Below, one piece after another: positions 1 to 9,211 of a stretch of DNA of 64,000 bases. The notes below the pieces were generated by a model. It saw only the letters and a list, made by a program, of their open reading frames with translations, did not search any database and had not been told where the DNA came from. Location of the stretch: NCBI RefSeq assembly GCF_004210215.2, contig NZ_CP067394.1, positions 682,001 to 746,000 of the forward strand, in the 5' to 3' direction. The stretch is from Cryobacterium sp. SO1 (GTDB lineage: Bacteria; Actinomycetota; Actinomycetes; Actinomycetales; Microbacteriaceae). The stretch's first letter is position 1; every line of letters starts with the position of its first letter. The position numbers were made by a program, and so were the translations under genes.

Positions 1-1
1 C

Positions 2-724
2 ACCGAGTATCCAGGTGCCGCGGTGCTCGGCGTCGAGGCCGCGAGCCGCACCGGGGTGGGCATGCTGCGTTACCTGGGGCCCCGCCGGGTCGGCGCCCTG
101 GTGCTGCAGCGCCGCCCCGAGGCCGTGACGGCCGACGGCCGGGTGCAGGCCTGGCTGCTCGGCTCCGGAATGGACGCCGACAGCCGCAGCGCCGAGACTA
201 CCAAGCAGCTGCAGAAGGCCCTCAGGCAGGGTCTGCCGACGCTCCTGGACGCCGGCGCGCTGGACCTTGTCGGTGCCGGCACCGGAGCCAGGGTGATCAC
301 CCCGCACTACCGGGAGCTGGCCGGGCTGCTGGCCCGCTCGGGGGAGACCGTTGCCGTGGCGGACATCGCGGCTGAGCCGGGCGAGTGGGCGGTCCGTGCC
401 GCCGGCCTGCTCGGTGTCACGGTGCTGCTGAAGGGCAGCACAACCCACGTCGCCTCGGCATCCGGTATTCGGCTGACGGTGTCCGGCGCGCCGGCTTGGC
501 TGGCGACGGCGGGCTCCGGCGATGTGTTGGGCGGCATCCTCGGCGCCCTGCTGGCCACCAACGCCGCCCGCATCGACGCGGATGCTGACGCGCTCGCCGC
601 GCTCGCCGCCACGGCCGCGTTCGTGCACGGCGCGGCCGCGGACCGGGCGTCCGGCGGTGGCCCGATTCTTGCGCTGGACATCGCCGCGGCCGTTCCGGCG
701 ACCATCGCGGCGCTGCTGGCCTGA
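2..724 (+). CDS. nnrD: ADP-dependent NAD(P)H-hydrate dehydratase, 5' end outside window
   Basis: Repairs hydrated NAD(P)H by dehydrating the S form with ADP. The reading frame is open from base 2 and reads TEYPGAAVLGVEAA before the first internal GTG at 23, so the true start lies upstream. Family marks are the TGVGMLRYLGP stretch near the start, VITPHYRELA in the middle, and the nucleotide-binding AGSGDVLGGILGALLA loop near the C-terminus, whose Asp is the expected catalytic base. The ribokinase-like fold is complete from here to the stop. It could be the C-terminal half of a bifunctional NnrE-NnrD fusion; the window edge hides this. Confidence 0.9.
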   Translation, partial: TEYPGAAVLGVEAASRTGVGMLRYLGPRRVGALVLQRRPEAVTADGRVQAWLLGSGMDADSRSAETTKQLQKALRQGLPTLLDAGALDLVGAGTGARVITPHYRELAGLLARSGETVAVADIAAEPGEWAVRAAGLLGVTVLLKGSTTHVASASGIRLTVSGAPAWLATAGSGDVLGGILGALLATNAARIDADADALAALAATAAFVHGAAADRASGGGPILALDIAAAVPATIAALLA

Positions 725-729
725 CCGGC

Positions 730-2073
730 GTGCCGAGGAGCCGGGACGTTGTGCCACAGTGGAGCGTGCCCGAATCCCCGCGTCGCCCCGTCGCACCACG
801 GCCGGTAGCACCACGCCCGGTAGCACTGCGCCCGGTAGCACTGTGGTGCGGCTTCGCCGTGGTGCACGCGATTCTCATCCTGCTCAACCTCAGCGGCATC
901 GGCTGGCCGCTCGGCGATGTGGAACGGGTGTACCTGGGCTGGGCCGAGTCCACTGCCTCCGGCGCCGTCAGGCTGGGCATCGACACCGACTTCGTCTACC
1001 CGATCCTGGCCCTGGCCCCGATCCTCGCGGCACTTCTCTTCGGTGCCCCGCTCTACGCGCTCACCTGGCTCGGACTGGTGAGCCTCGTCAACGGGGTCGC
1101 CTTCGGTGTGCTGATCGGACGCCGGCCCAGTTATGCGGCGGCCACGGCCGCCTGGTGGTGGCTGCTGTTCCTGCTGCTGCTCGGCCCGGTCGCGCTGGCC
1201 AGGATCGACTCGGTCACCGCGCCGCTGGCCATCCTGGGGCTGCTGTGGCTCCGCAGCCGGCCGGTCTGGGGCGCGGTGTTGCTGACGGTGGCCACCTGGG
1301 TCAAGGTCTGGCCGGTCGCGGCGATCATCGCGCTGGTGGTGGCCTCGAAGCGGCGCTGGCAGGTGCTGGCGGCCTTCGCCGGCACCTCCGCGCTGATCAT
1401 CGGGGTGGCCCTCGCCGCCGGCAGCGGGCTCACCATTCTCAGTTTCATCTCCGAGCAGACCAACCGGGGCATCCAGATCGAAGCGCCGGTGGCGTCCTGG
1501 TGGTTGTGGCAGTCGGCCCTGGGCATCCCCGGCACCCTCGTCTATTACGACCAGCAGATCCTGACCTACCAGGTGATCGGAACAGGCACCGACGTCGTTG
1601 CCGCGGTGCTGACCCCGCTGCTGGCCCTCTGCGTCGCCGCGGTGCTGCTGCTCGGCTGGCGCGCCCAACGGGCCGGCGCCGCGGCCGACCTGCTCTTCCC
1701 CCCGCTGCTGCTCGCCCTGGTGCTCACCCTGATCGCGGTCAACAAGGTGGGTTCGCCGCAGTTCATGATCTGGTTGGCCGCGCCGCTGATCCTCGGCCTG
1801 GTCGCCGCCCCGCGAGACTGGCGGGGCCCGGCGCTGGTGGCCCTCGGGATGGTCGCGCTCACCCAGATCGTCTACCCGTACTTCTACAACGACCTGCTCG
1901 CCACCACCCCGGTGATGGTGCTGATCCTGTCGCTGCGGAACCTGCTGGAGCTGGTTCTGCTGGGCTGGATGGTGCGCCGTATCTGGCGGCTCGGCAGGTC
2001 AGCGGCAACACTGTCAGAGACCCCTCACGCCGCACCCGGTGCGCTCACGCACCGTTCGATCCTCAAGGAGTAA
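730..2073 (+). CDS. GT87-like polytopic membrane glycosyltransferase
   Basis: 447 residues with roughly ten hydrophobic segments. Sequence marks resemble GT87/DUF2029 mannosyltransferases that use polyprenyl-phosphate sugars: an acidic first outer loop (GDVERVYLGWAE), ARIDSVTAPL, the KVWP motif after a helix, and NKVGSPQFMIWLAAP near the C-terminus. The role, by family, would be extracytoplasmic transfer of a sugar to a cell envelope glycan; acceptor and sugar cannot be read. The N-terminus carries four copies of Arg-Pro-Val-Ala-Pro/Leu (residues 19-38) encoded by a 15 bp tandem repeat. It starts 5 nt after nnrD, and its end overlaps the ribosome binding site of the next gene. Confidence 0.7.
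   Translation: MPRSRDVVPQWSVPESPRRPVAPRPVAPRPVALRPVALWCGFAVVHAILILLNLSGIGWPLGDVERVYLGWAESTASGAVRLGIDTDFVYPILALAPILAALLFGAPLYALTWLGLVSLVNGVAFGVLIGRRPSYAAATAAWWWLLFLLLLGPVALARIDSVTAPLAILGLLWLRSRPVWGAVLLTVATWVKVWPVAAIIALVVASKRRWQVLAAFAGTSALIIGVALAAGSGLTILSFISEQTNRGIQIEAPVASWWLWQSALGIPGTLVYYDQQILTYQVIGTGTDVVAAVLTPLLALCVAAVLLLGWRAQRAGAAADLLFPPLLLALVLTLIAVNKVGSPQFMIWLAAPLILGLVAAPRDWRGPALVALGMVALTQIVYPYFYNDLLATTPVMVLILSLRNLLELVLLGWMVRRIWRLGRSAATLSETPHAAPGALTHRSILKE
784..843 (+). repeat. Coding minisatellite, four 15 bp units
   Basis: Four in-frame units of 15 bases (variants of cgcccggtagcacca) encode RPVAP, RPVAP, RPVAL, RPVAL at the cytoplasmic N-terminus of the GT87-like protein, before the first hydrophobic segment. 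Copy number can change without a frameshift. Confidence 0.85.
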
Positions 2074-2075
2074 CC

Positions 2076-2387
2076 ATGCTTGTCGCCTTCTCCGTCGCCC
2101 CCTCCGGCGGCCCGACCGATTCGGTGCACGACGCCGTCGCCGCCGCCGTGCGCGTGGTGCGGGAGTCCGGCCTGCCCAACCACACCGACTCGATGTTCAC
2201 CACGATCGAAGGCGACTGGGACGAGGTCTTCGCCGTGGTCAAAGCGGCGACGGATGCCGTGGGAGCGTTCGGCTCCCGGGTGTCGCTGGTGCTCAAGGCC
2301 GACATCCGGCCCGGTTACTCGGGTGAGCTGACCGCCAAGCTGGACCGCCTCGAAGCGGCCATGGGTGAGGCCGGCGGAGCGGCGTGA
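2076..2387 (+). CDS. MTH1187/YkoF-type thiamine-binding protein
   Basis: 103 residues matching the small MTH1187 (DUF77) family: LVAFSVAPSG at the start, FTTIEGDWDEVFAVVKAA in the middle, and VSLVLKADIRPG late. Family members form tetramers that bind thiamine or related pyrimidines; the physiological role is not settled. ATG at 2076 is chosen because AAGGAG lies at 2065-2070, immediately before the stop codon of the upstream gene, which suggests translational coupling to the glycosyltransferase. The longer open frame upstream is a shadow of that gene. Confidence 0.85.
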   Translation: MLVAFSVAPSGGPTDSVHDAVAAAVRVVRESGLPNHTDSMFTTIEGDWDEVFAVVKAATDAVGAFGSRVSLVLKADIRPGYSGELTAKLDRLEAAMGEAGGAA

Positions 2388-2444
2388 CATCCCGACCGGC
2401 CGGTGCGTAACGCCGCCGACACGACCGGCCCGTATTCTGAGGGG

Positions 2445-3722
2445 ATGCCCTCACTCACCGACGATGCGACGCGCCTGTCGCCGGCTCGCGTTCGCCTCGC
2501 CCTCCTGGCCCTGGCCCTCGGCGGCTTCGCGATCGGCGCCACCGAGTTCGTGGCCATGGGGCTGCTGCCCAACCTGGCCGCCGACCTGCTGCCCGGTCTC
2601 TACGCCTCGTCGCCGGATGCCGCCAACGCCCAGGCAGGCTGGCTCATCTCCGCGTACGCGCTCGGCGTCGTCGTCGGGGCGCCCACGATCGCGGCGGCCG
2701 CGGCCCGGTGGCCGCGCAAGCAGCTGCTGCTGGTACTGCTGGCCTGTTTCACTCTCGCCACGATCGCCTCGGCACTGCTGCCCACCTTCGGCCTGGTGCT
2801 CCTGGCCAGGTTCGTCGCCGCGCTGCCGCACGGCGCCTATTTCGGTATCGCGTCCCTGGTCGCAGCCGAGCTGATGGGCCCGGGCAAGCGGGCCCGCGGG
2901 GTCGCGATCGTGCTGTCCGGCCTCACCATCGCCAACGTCATCGGGGTGCCGTCGATCACCTGGCTCGGCCAGGTTGCCGGCTGGCGGGTCGCCTACATCG
3001 CCGTGGCTGCGCTCTTCGCGCTGACCTTCGTCGCCGTGATCGTCGCCGTGCCGTTCCAGGCCGGCAATCCCGGTGCCACCATGCGCAACGAACTGCGCGC
3101 CTTCGGCCGGTTGCAGGTCTGGTTCGCACTGCTGATCGGAGCCGTCGGGTTCGGCGGCCTGTTCGCCGTGTACACCTACGTGGCGCCGCTGGTGATCGAG
3201 GTCACCGGGCTGCCGGCGCTCGCGGTGCCGCTCGTGCTCGTGGTGGTGGGGTTGGGCATGACGGTGGGCAACTTCGCCGGCGGCGTGTTCGCCGACCGCA
3301 GTGTGCGGCGCAGCATGTACACGTTCTTCGCCGTGATGCTCGCAGCGTTGCTGCTGCTGGCGTTCTCGGCCCAGCACCTGGCCGGCCTGCTGATCGGCGT
3401 GTTCCTGGTCGGCGCGTCGGCGTCGGCGCTATCGCCGACCATCCAGACCCGGCTGATGGATGTGGCCCACGACAGCCAGTCGATTGCCGCGGCCCTCAAC
3501 CATTCGGCGCTCAACCTCGGCAACGCGCTCGGCGCGTTCCTGGGCGGCATCGTCATCGCCGGCGGCCTGGGCTACCTCGCCCCGATCTGGGTCGGCTTCG
3601 GCCTGAGCCTGGTGGGCCTGGCGCTCGCCGTGGTCACCTTCGCGATCGACCGGTCACGTCGGCAGCGTGGCCTGCACGTGCCGTACGGCACCTCGCTGAT
3701 CACGGTGGTCGGCACGGACTGA
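2445..3722 (+). CDS. MFS exporter, AraJ/PbuE-like (DHA1) type
   Basis: About 425 residues with twelve predicted membrane segments. The first helix reads LALGGFAIGATEFVAMGLLPNLA, shortened here to its core GATEFVAMGLLP, the usual signature of DHA1 exporters such as AraJ, YdhP and PbuE; LISAYALGVVVGAPT in helix 2 agrees. Substrates in this group include purine nucleosides, arabinose and antibiotics, so none is assigned. ATG 2445 is preferred over the upstream ATG at 2403 because GAGGGG sits just before it. A convergent response-regulator gene follows after 49 nt, with no strong hairpin between. Confidence 0.85.
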   Translation: MPSLTDDATRLSPARVRLALLALALGGFAIGATEFVAMGLLPNLAADLLPGLYASSPDAANAQAGWLISAYALGVVVGAPTIAAAAARWPRKQLLLVLLACFTLATIASALLPTFGLVLLARFVAALPHGAYFGIASLVAAELMGPGKRARGVAIVLSGLTIANVIGVPSITWLGQVAGWRVAYIAVAALFALTFVAVIVAVPFQAGNPGATMRNELRAFGRLQVWFALLIGAVGFGGLFAVYTYVAPLVIEVTGLPALAVPLVLVVVGLGMTVGNFAGGVFADRSVRRSMYTFFAVMLAALLLLAFSAQHLAGLLIGVFLVGASASALSPTIQTRLMDVAHDSQSIAAALNHSALNLGNALGAFLGGIVIAGGLGYLAPIWVGFGLSLVGLALAVVTFAIDRSRRQRGLHVPYGTSLITVVGTD

Positions 3723-3771
3723 GCGTTGCGCCGACCCGGCCGTGATTGTGCGGTGACCCGGCAGTGCTGTC

Positions 3772-4443
3772 TCAGTCGGACTGCAGCAGGATGCCGTCGT
3801 GGATGGCGCGCTTGCGCAGCGCCACCTTCGTGCCGACATCGAACCCGGCCAGACGGTACTTCTCGCGGATCCGCTTGAGGTACGACTTCGCGGTCTCCTC
3901 AGAGATGCCGAGCTGGTGAGCGACGGCCTTCACAGGCTCGCCGGCGCCGTACAGCGCCATCACCCGGCGTTCCTGCGCGCTCAGCCGCGGCGAGCTGCCG
4001 GCGGACCCCGCGTGCAGGGCGAGGTCGAGTTCGGCCGAGATATAGGACTCCCCGACGTGAGCGGCGTGGATGGCCTCGACGATGGTACTGGCTTCCTCGG
4101 TTTTGACGAGGTAGCCCAGGGCGCCGGCGGCGAGGGCCTCGCGCACCAGGGCAGGTTCGGAGTAGGTGCTCATCAACACGGTCTTCACCCCGGCCGTCTT
4201 CAGGGTGGAAATCTTGAGCGAGACCGGAATGTTGTCCTTGAGGTCCAGGTCGAGAAGGACCACATCCACGGGGAACTCCGGGTGGGTGAGGAGCTCCGGC
4301 CAGGTGGTCACGGCGGCCACCATGTTGATGTCGTCTGCCGCGCCTCTGATCCATTCGGTCAGCGCCCCCAGCAGCATCCGGTGGTCGTCGACCAGGGCCA
4401 ACCGGATGGGGTTTTCGATGAGCGTCACTGCTGCGTTCGTCAC
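3772..4443 (-). CDS. NarL/FixJ-type response regulator
   Basis: 223 residues: a receiver domain with the acidic pair Asp19-Asp20, phosphoacceptor Asp65 in VVLLDLDL and Lys in GYLVKTEEA, then a LuxR-type helix-turn-helix (LSAQERRVMALYGAGE ... HQLGISEETAKSYLKRI). GTG at 4443 is chosen because AGGAGG (complement of 4449-4454) lies 5 nt upstream; the longer frame to 4554 would run into the kinase-like gene. Only 55 nt separate it from that gene, so kinase, partner and regulator form one operon. It should be phosphorylated by the kinase at 5791-6960; targets are unknown. Confidence 0.9.
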   Translation of the reverse strand: MTNAAVTLIENPIRLALVDDHRMLLGALTEWIRGAADDINMVAAVTTWPELLTHPEFPVDVVLLDLDLKDNIPVSLKISTLKTAGVKTVLMSTYSEPALVREALAAGALGYLVKTEEASTIVEAIHAAHVGESYISAELDLALHAGSAGSSPRLSAQERRVMALYGAGEPVKAVAHQLGISEETAKSYLKRIREKYRLAGFDVGTKVALRKRAIHDGILLQSD

Positions 4444-4498
4444 TGCTGCCTCCTGTTGCGTGTTGCCCTGTCGGGGCGCTTCCGTGCATAGTGCACGG

Positions 4499-5794
4499 CT
4501 ACGCGTCCGCAGGATTGTCGATACTGCATTCGATGTCGACGTGGAGTTGCCCACTTCGCACGGAATCGATGTGAGGGCCCACTACTCGGATAGCTTGCCA
4601 CGTCTCCGGGTCCACCCGTCGCCGGGGGACCCCCTCGATGATCATTTTGATCGGAAATCGAAGCATCTCGCCGATAATGTGGCCATGAGTACGGCCAAAG
4701 GGCCCGAAAACGAGCGAAACCGTCGGCTCAGCGCCCTCGGTGTCGCTGATCAGAAGCCAAATCGCCAGGAGCAGGGCATCCCGTTGCATAGGGGAGAGCT
4801 GGCCGGCCAGCCCGGCGGGGTCGTCCAGGTTGACTGCGGGACCGAGGAACTCCGACTCCGTCAGCGCGTGGTGTAGCCAGGTCTCCCGGCGGCCCTCGAT
4901 CAGGTGCAGGCGCAACTGGGTGGCCAGGGAGGTCGCCGCCGCAGACTTCGCCGCGCTCAGCGGCAGAGCCGTGCGCCCCGTCGCAACGTCGTCGAGCAGC
5001 GTCTCGGCGTCCAGGTCGATGCGGGCCAGCTCCTCCGAGGCGAGCATGCCGACCGCGGAGGACGGCTGGCTGATCGTGCTCTGCACGAGCACCAGGTCCA
5101 GCTCACGCTGCACCATGCGGCGGAAGCCTCGCACGATCGACACCCCCAGCAATGGGGGGAACATGCACAGGCCGATGGTGAGGATGGCGGTGGCCACGAC
5201 CTCGGGATCGGTGCGTGCCGCGGTGACCGAACCTGCCGCGATCACGGCGCCGAGGACGAGGGTGGCAGCCACGATCTCGCGGCCGCGCCGCACCGACACC
5301 AGGACGGCGAAGAGCGCACCGACCGCGGCCGCCGCGGTGGGGTAGGTGCCGCCGGCGCCGCCGTGGCCGTAGCCGGCCAGGTCGAGCCCGACGACGACCT
5401 CGCCGGCGGCGAGGGCGGCCAGGAACAGCCAGGTCGGCATCCGGTCCGGCAGCCGGTTGACCACGACCAGGGTGGCGACGGTGGCGAGCAGCAAGACGAT
5501 CCAGGCCGCCAGCGTCGGCAACGGGTCCGGGTAGCCGTCCCACTGCATCGCGAACCGCCAGAGCAGGAACATGGCCACGACGCCGCCGCCGAGGGAAATG
5601 CCGAATCCGAGGTGCCGGCTGCCGAGGTCGGTGCGGTTGGCCCTGGTGGTGTCGACGGTGCGTTGCGGGCGGCGGAAGGTGCGGCGGCGTTCGTCGCGCT
5701 GCTCTTCGAGCAGCTGTCGGTAGGCCTTGGCCGACGAGGATCCGCCTGCGGGGCCCGTGGGGCCCGCGGTCGCGGGGGCGGGCGGCGTGGTCAT
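4499..5794 (-). CDS. Membrane kinase-like partner protein, degenerate catalytic core
   Basis: 431 residues. After a charged N-terminus come about seven hydrophobic segments (residues 60-230), a linker helix (RGFRRMVQRELDLVLVQST) and a C-terminal domain that looks like a worn kinase module: the helix SLATQLRLHLIEGRRETWL aligns by eye with dimerisation helices, and LSPMQRDALLLAIWLLI takes the place of the N-box helix, but there is no phosphoacceptor HD, no Asn for ATP and no glycine-rich lid. It overlaps the true kinase upstream by ATGA. I infer a sensory or inhibitory subunit; this is not established. Confidence 0.6.
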   Translation of the reverse strand: MTTPPAPATAGPTGPAGGSSSAKAYRQLLEEQRDERRRTFRRPQRTVDTTRANRTDLGSRHLGFGISLGGGVVAMFLLWRFAMQWDGYPDPLPTLAAWIVLLLATVATLVVVNRLPDRMPTWLFLAALAAGEVVVGLDLAGYGHGGAGGTYPTAAAAVGALFAVLVSVRRGREIVAATLVLGAVIAAGSVTAARTDPEVVATAILTIGLCMFPPLLGVSIVRGFRRMVQRELDLVLVQSTISQPSSAVGMLASEELARIDLDAETLLDDVATGRTALPLSAAKSAAATSLATQLRLHLIEGRRETWLHHALTESEFLGPAVNLDDPAGLAGQLSPMQRDALLLAIWLLISDTEGAEPTVSLVFGPFGRTHGHIIGEMLRFPIKMIIEGVPRRRVDPETWQAIRVVGPHIDSVRSGQLHVDIECSIDNPADA

Positions 5795-6960
5795 TTGGGC
5801 ACCTCGAGGACGACAGTGGTGCCGGAGCCCGGGGAGGAGAACAGCCGGGCGTTGCCGCCGACATCCCGCAGCCGCGCGACGACGGATTCGGCGAAACCGA
5901 GCCGTTCGGTGCCGACGGCACTGAGGTCGAACCCCCGGCCGGCATCCGTCACCATGGCGCGCACCGTGGTGTCGTCGTCGGAGATCGTAACGTCGGCGCG
6001 GGTGACGCCGGAGTGCCTGCGCACGTTTTCGAGGCACTCGCCGAGAGCGAGGAGGAATGAATCGAGCACGTCACTGGGCAGCAGTACCTGGCCGCTGCCG
6101 TGCCAGTCGACCTCGAGTCCCATCCGGCCGAACCGTTGCTTCACCGACTCGAGGGTGCTGCCGAGCATCGAGGTGTTGGCCGGCTCAAGGGTGTACACCC
6201 CGGACCGGCTGGGGGTGGGCAGAGCGCCCAGGCGCAGCTGGCGGAGCAGGCGGGCGTCGTCGCCCGACTGCTGGCGGAGGGCGGCTGGACTGACCCCGAC
6301 GCCCGAATGCGCGAGGAGGGTGAGGGTGGCCAGCACGGTGTCGTGCAGCAGTCTGGCGCCCTGCCGGCGTTGCGCCTCGAGTTCGCTCGCGTGTCGTTCG
6401 GCCTGGTGCGCCCGCCCGATCGCCGCGACCCGCTGCAGCACTCGAGGCACGCTTTGTGCGATCCACCAGCCGCCCAGCGACAGGGCGGTCCACCCGCACA
6501 CGGTCAGGGCGAGGGGGAGTACCGAGCCGCCGGCGGTGATGGTGACCAGCGCGACCGCGGCTACGGTCACGCCGAACGACCCGAAGAGCACCAGCTGGCG
6601 CTGCGGACCGACCACGAGCACCGGGGCGACGCAGCTGATCGCGGCGGCGGCGATGGTGCCGATCAGCGACTCCCCGACGGCGGTAAGGCCCACATCCACC
6701 CGCGTGGTCAGCCCGATGACGAGGATCACGGCGTTGCCGAGCAGCACGATGCACAGCACCCAGCGCAGGGCGCCGCTCTGGCCGAGAACATACTGGCAGC
6801 CGATCATCAGGAGGATCAGGGTCGCGGAGAACAGGATCACCGGGGCATCGAGCCCGCCCGGCACGGCCAGGTAGGCCAGCGACATCACCGAAGCGGTCAG
6901 CCCGGTCGCCCGGGCGGACCGCCGAAGGACTCGATCGCGCTCTCTGGCAATGCGTGGCAT
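5791..6960 (-). CDS. Sensor histidine kinase, HisKA_3-like with HATPase domain
   Basis: 389 residues: four to six membrane helices (residues 20-165), a helix carrying RLLHDTVLATL with probable phosphoacceptor His206, and a C-terminal ATPase with N-box LGECLENVRRHSG, glycine box VTDAGRGFDLSAVGTERLGF and a final SPGSGTTVVLEVP strand. This is the NarX/LiaS/DesK class that pairs with NarL-type regulators, matching the regulator two genes downstream. ATG 6960 is chosen for AGGAG 10 nt upstream; in-frame ATGs at 6975 and a start at 6996 are alternatives. The small extracytoplasmic loops suggest sensing in the membrane. Confidence 0.85.
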   Translation of the reverse strand: MPRIARERDRVLRRSARATGLTASVMSLAYLAVPGGLDAPVILFSATLILLMIGCQYVLGQSGALRWVLCIVLLGNAVILVIGLTTRVDVGLTAVGESLIGTIAAAAISCVAPVLVVGPQRQLVLFGSFGVTVAAVALVTITAGGSVLPLALTVCGWTALSLGGWWIAQSVPRVLQRVAAIGRAHQAERHASELEAQRRQGARLLHDTVLATLTLLAHSGVGVSPAALRQQSGDDARLLRQLRLGALPTPSRSGVYTLEPANTSMLGSTLESVKQRFGRMGLEVDWHGSGQVLLPSDVLDSFLLALGECLENVRRHSGVTRADVTISDDDTTVRAMVTDAGRGFDLSAVGTERLGFAESVVARLRDVGGNARLFSSPGSGTTVVLEVPK

Positions 6961-7017
6961 GGATGCAGTGCTCCTCATGAGTGCTCTACAGGTCACCCTA
7001 TCGGCCCGGGTGCCGGT

Positions 7018-7692
7018 TTACGCCGGTTGACTAGGACTTTCTTTCTGACGCAGAAGCAAATGCAAAACCAGGCCGCTCACCAGGGCCATGGTGAGCGCCA
7101 TCAGGGCGCCCGCGAGCACCCCGATGAACAGGATAAGGCCCTCGGATTGGCCCGGCTGCCATAGCGGGGTGGCGACGGCGAAGAAGACGGCCAGGCCGGC
7201 GCACCAGGCGGCGGCGCTGCCGAGGATCCACCACCCGGCGCCCTTGAGGTGCCGGCGCAACTCGAACCACTGGGCGTAGCCGAGAGCACAGAGCAGGACG
7301 GTGGCGACCACGGCGGCGGCGGCGGCCTGCCCGGCCGCCGGCCAGCGCTGCCAGACATCGGCCCACTCGGCCGGCAACAGCCCGACGAACCAGGCCGCCG
7401 CAGCGCCGATCGCCGTTACGCCCACCCAGCGCTGCCTGGACAGCGCCGGCAGCCGGCTGCGGAGCACCGTCGACTGGGTCCACCCGAGCACTGTGCCCTC
7501 GATCGCGCCGGCCAGGATCAGCGCGGGTGCCACCACGGCTGAGCCGCCGAAGGCCAGCTGCGCCAGGACCGGGGCGAGGAAACCAACGGTCTCGCCGAGG
7601 CTGACCCAGAGCAGCCAGCTGCGTAGGAACCTGTCGGCCCGGTCGGGGCCGCCCGGGGGCCGGGGGCCGGGGAACGCCCTATCGACCGTCAT
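7018..7692 (-). CDS. Hypothetical membrane protein, six hydrophobic segments
   Basis: 224 residues, about six hydrophobic stretches, no recognised domain. A Gly-rich loop follows helix 2 (GAIEGTVLGWTQ) and aromatic motifs such as LLPAEWADVWQRWP and GYAQWFELRRHL look structural. Its ATG overlaps the last 14 nt of the upstream DUF4389 gene, so the two are probably co-translated. The kinase operon follows after about 58 nt. No function is proposed. Confidence 0.6.
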   Translation of the reverse strand: MTVDRAFPGPRPPGGPDRADRFLRSWLLWVSLGETVGFLAPVLAQLAFGGSAVVAPALILAGAIEGTVLGWTQSTVLRSRLPALSRQRWVGVTAIGAAAAWFVGLLPAEWADVWQRWPAAGQAAAAAVVATVLLCALGYAQWFELRRHLKGAGWWILGSAAAWCAGLAVFFAVATPLWQPGQSEGLILFIGVLAGALMALTMALVSGLVLHLLLRQKESPSQPA

Positions 7693-9166
7693 CGCGAGCG
7701 ACGGGGAAACCGGATGGGCCGGGGCCGGATGTCACGGTGCGCAGGGGAACTGAGCCCGGGTCGATCGGGCCCTGGTCGAGCCGGAACGGCGGGTACTCGT
7801 CACGCATCAGGGTGATGTAGACGATCACCCGGTACAGCCAGCGGTTGAGGCCGAGGATGAGGTCGAAGATTCCACGCCGGTAGCGTCCGCTGAAGAGCAG
7901 GATCACGGCGGCGATGAGCACCAGGATGCCCAGGAGCGAAAAGCCGGTGCCGGCGTCGGCGCCCCAGCCGTTCATCCCGTTCGCGGTCCAGCCCCAGCTT
8001 CCGCCGGCGATGATCGCCAGGATGAACAGGTGCGGGATCACGAGCAGCCACCACTTCACCAGCACCAGACCGCGCGACAGGCGCTCTGGATAGTCCACCT
8101 CGAGGTCGGCCGGGTAGTCGGTGGCCGCGAGGGTGAACGGCGGGTACCTGTCGGTGCCGAGAGCGGAGTACGAGTAGAAACCCACCCGCCAGTTCCAGCG
8201 CAGCACGCCCACGCTGTAGTTGAAGATCGACCGCGGGTACCGCCCGGTGAAGAGGATCGCGAACCCGGCCACGATGGTGCCGATCCACAGCCCGAACCAG
8301 AGGAAGAAGAGCACGATGAGGTGCGGGATGACCAGGATCCACTTCACCAGCCAGAGCGCCCGGGAGACGCCGGGGTCGAGCCACCCGTTCAGGCGGGCCG
8401 GATAGTCCGCGCCCGGCCGGTCGGGATCGGCGGCGGGCTGGCCGGTGGATGCGCCGGGGGGCATTGCCGCGTCGGCGCGACTGGACGGCGCCGGCCCGTT
8501 CCGGCCGAGGCCGATCACGCCGAGGATCACCAGGACCAGGCCGATCACCAACGCCAGGATACCGATCACCAGCAGGGTGAGAGCCGCCGGCGCCAGGAGC
8601 CCGGAGCGCACACCCGCGCTGACCTGCACGGCGACGGGGCGGCTGCCGTCTTCGTTCATCACCACGATGGCCCAGGACCCCGGCTGCACCGGCCAGGTGA
8701 TCTCCTGGCTGCCCGGCCCTGACGCGCTGACGGTCCAGAAATCCTGATCCGTGGGCGGTTCGGGGCGATCGGTCCCGGCGATCTCGCCGTAACGCGCGCG
8801 GAACGGTGTGGACTCGACGCCGCGCACCTCGGTGTGTGCCACGTTGGCCAGGTAGTCGTCGACATCGGCCTGCGGAGCGATCCCGAGGAACACGGGGTCG
8901 TCGTTGGCGCCCGTCGCGACCAAGCGGATGCGGGCGACGTCGAGGTTCAACGGCGGGGGCGTTCCCGTGGTTGTGACCGGTCCGACCGGGGGACTGGTCA
9001 GCGCGTAGGAGTCCGCGACCAGGGGGACGGTGCGGGTCGAGAAGTATCCGTTCTCGCCCTGCACGCCGGCGGCGACGGCAGCGACGGTGCCGGTGATCGT
9101 CATTCCGAGGCCGATCAGCGCAAGGATTGTGCCGATCAGCAGCATGATGAGCGGTCCTGGTTTCAT
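7679..9166 (-). CDS. Membrane protein with two DUF4389 domains
   Basis: About 495 residues. An N-terminal helix, an extracytoplasmic region of about 170 residues, a second helix pair (LLAPAALTLLVIGILAL) and then two tandem DUF4389 units: the first around DYPARLNGWL ... FTGRYPRSIFNYSVGVLRWNWRV, the second around DYPERLSRGL ... FSGRYRRGIFDLILGLNRWLYRV. Each repeat pairs two helices with an RYP/RYRRGIF loop. DUF4389 proteins are uncharacterised. ATG at 9166 (MKPGPLIMLL) is preferred to the TTG at 9202. Possibly envelope-related; inferred only from topology. Confidence 0.75.
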   Translation of the reverse strand: MKPGPLIMLLIGTILALIGLGMTITGTVAAVAAGVQGENGYFSTRTVPLVADSYALTSPPVGPVTTTGTPPPLNLDVARIRLVATGANDDPVFLGIAPQADVDDYLANVAHTEVRGVESTPFRARYGEIAGTDRPEPPTDQDFWTVSASGPGSQEITWPVQPGSWAIVVMNEDGSRPVAVQVSAGVRSGLLAPAALTLLVIGILALVIGLVLVILGVIGLGRNGPAPSSRADAAMPPGASTGQPAADPDRPGADYPARLNGWLDPGVSRALWLVKWILVIPHLIVLFFLWFGLWIGTIVAGFAILFTGRYPRSIFNYSVGVLRWNWRVGFYSYSALGTDRYPPFTLAATDYPADLEVDYPERLSRGLVLVKWWLLVIPHLFILAIIAGGSWGWTANGMNGWGADAGTGFSLLGILVLIAAVILLFSGRYRRGIFDLILGLNRWLYRVIVYITLMRDEYPPFRLDQGPIDPGSVPLRTVTSGPGPSGFPVARDDGR

Positions 9167-9211
9167 GGCAGTCAGAGTTCTCCCGAACCAGGGGACTGTC
9201 AACCCTCCGGC

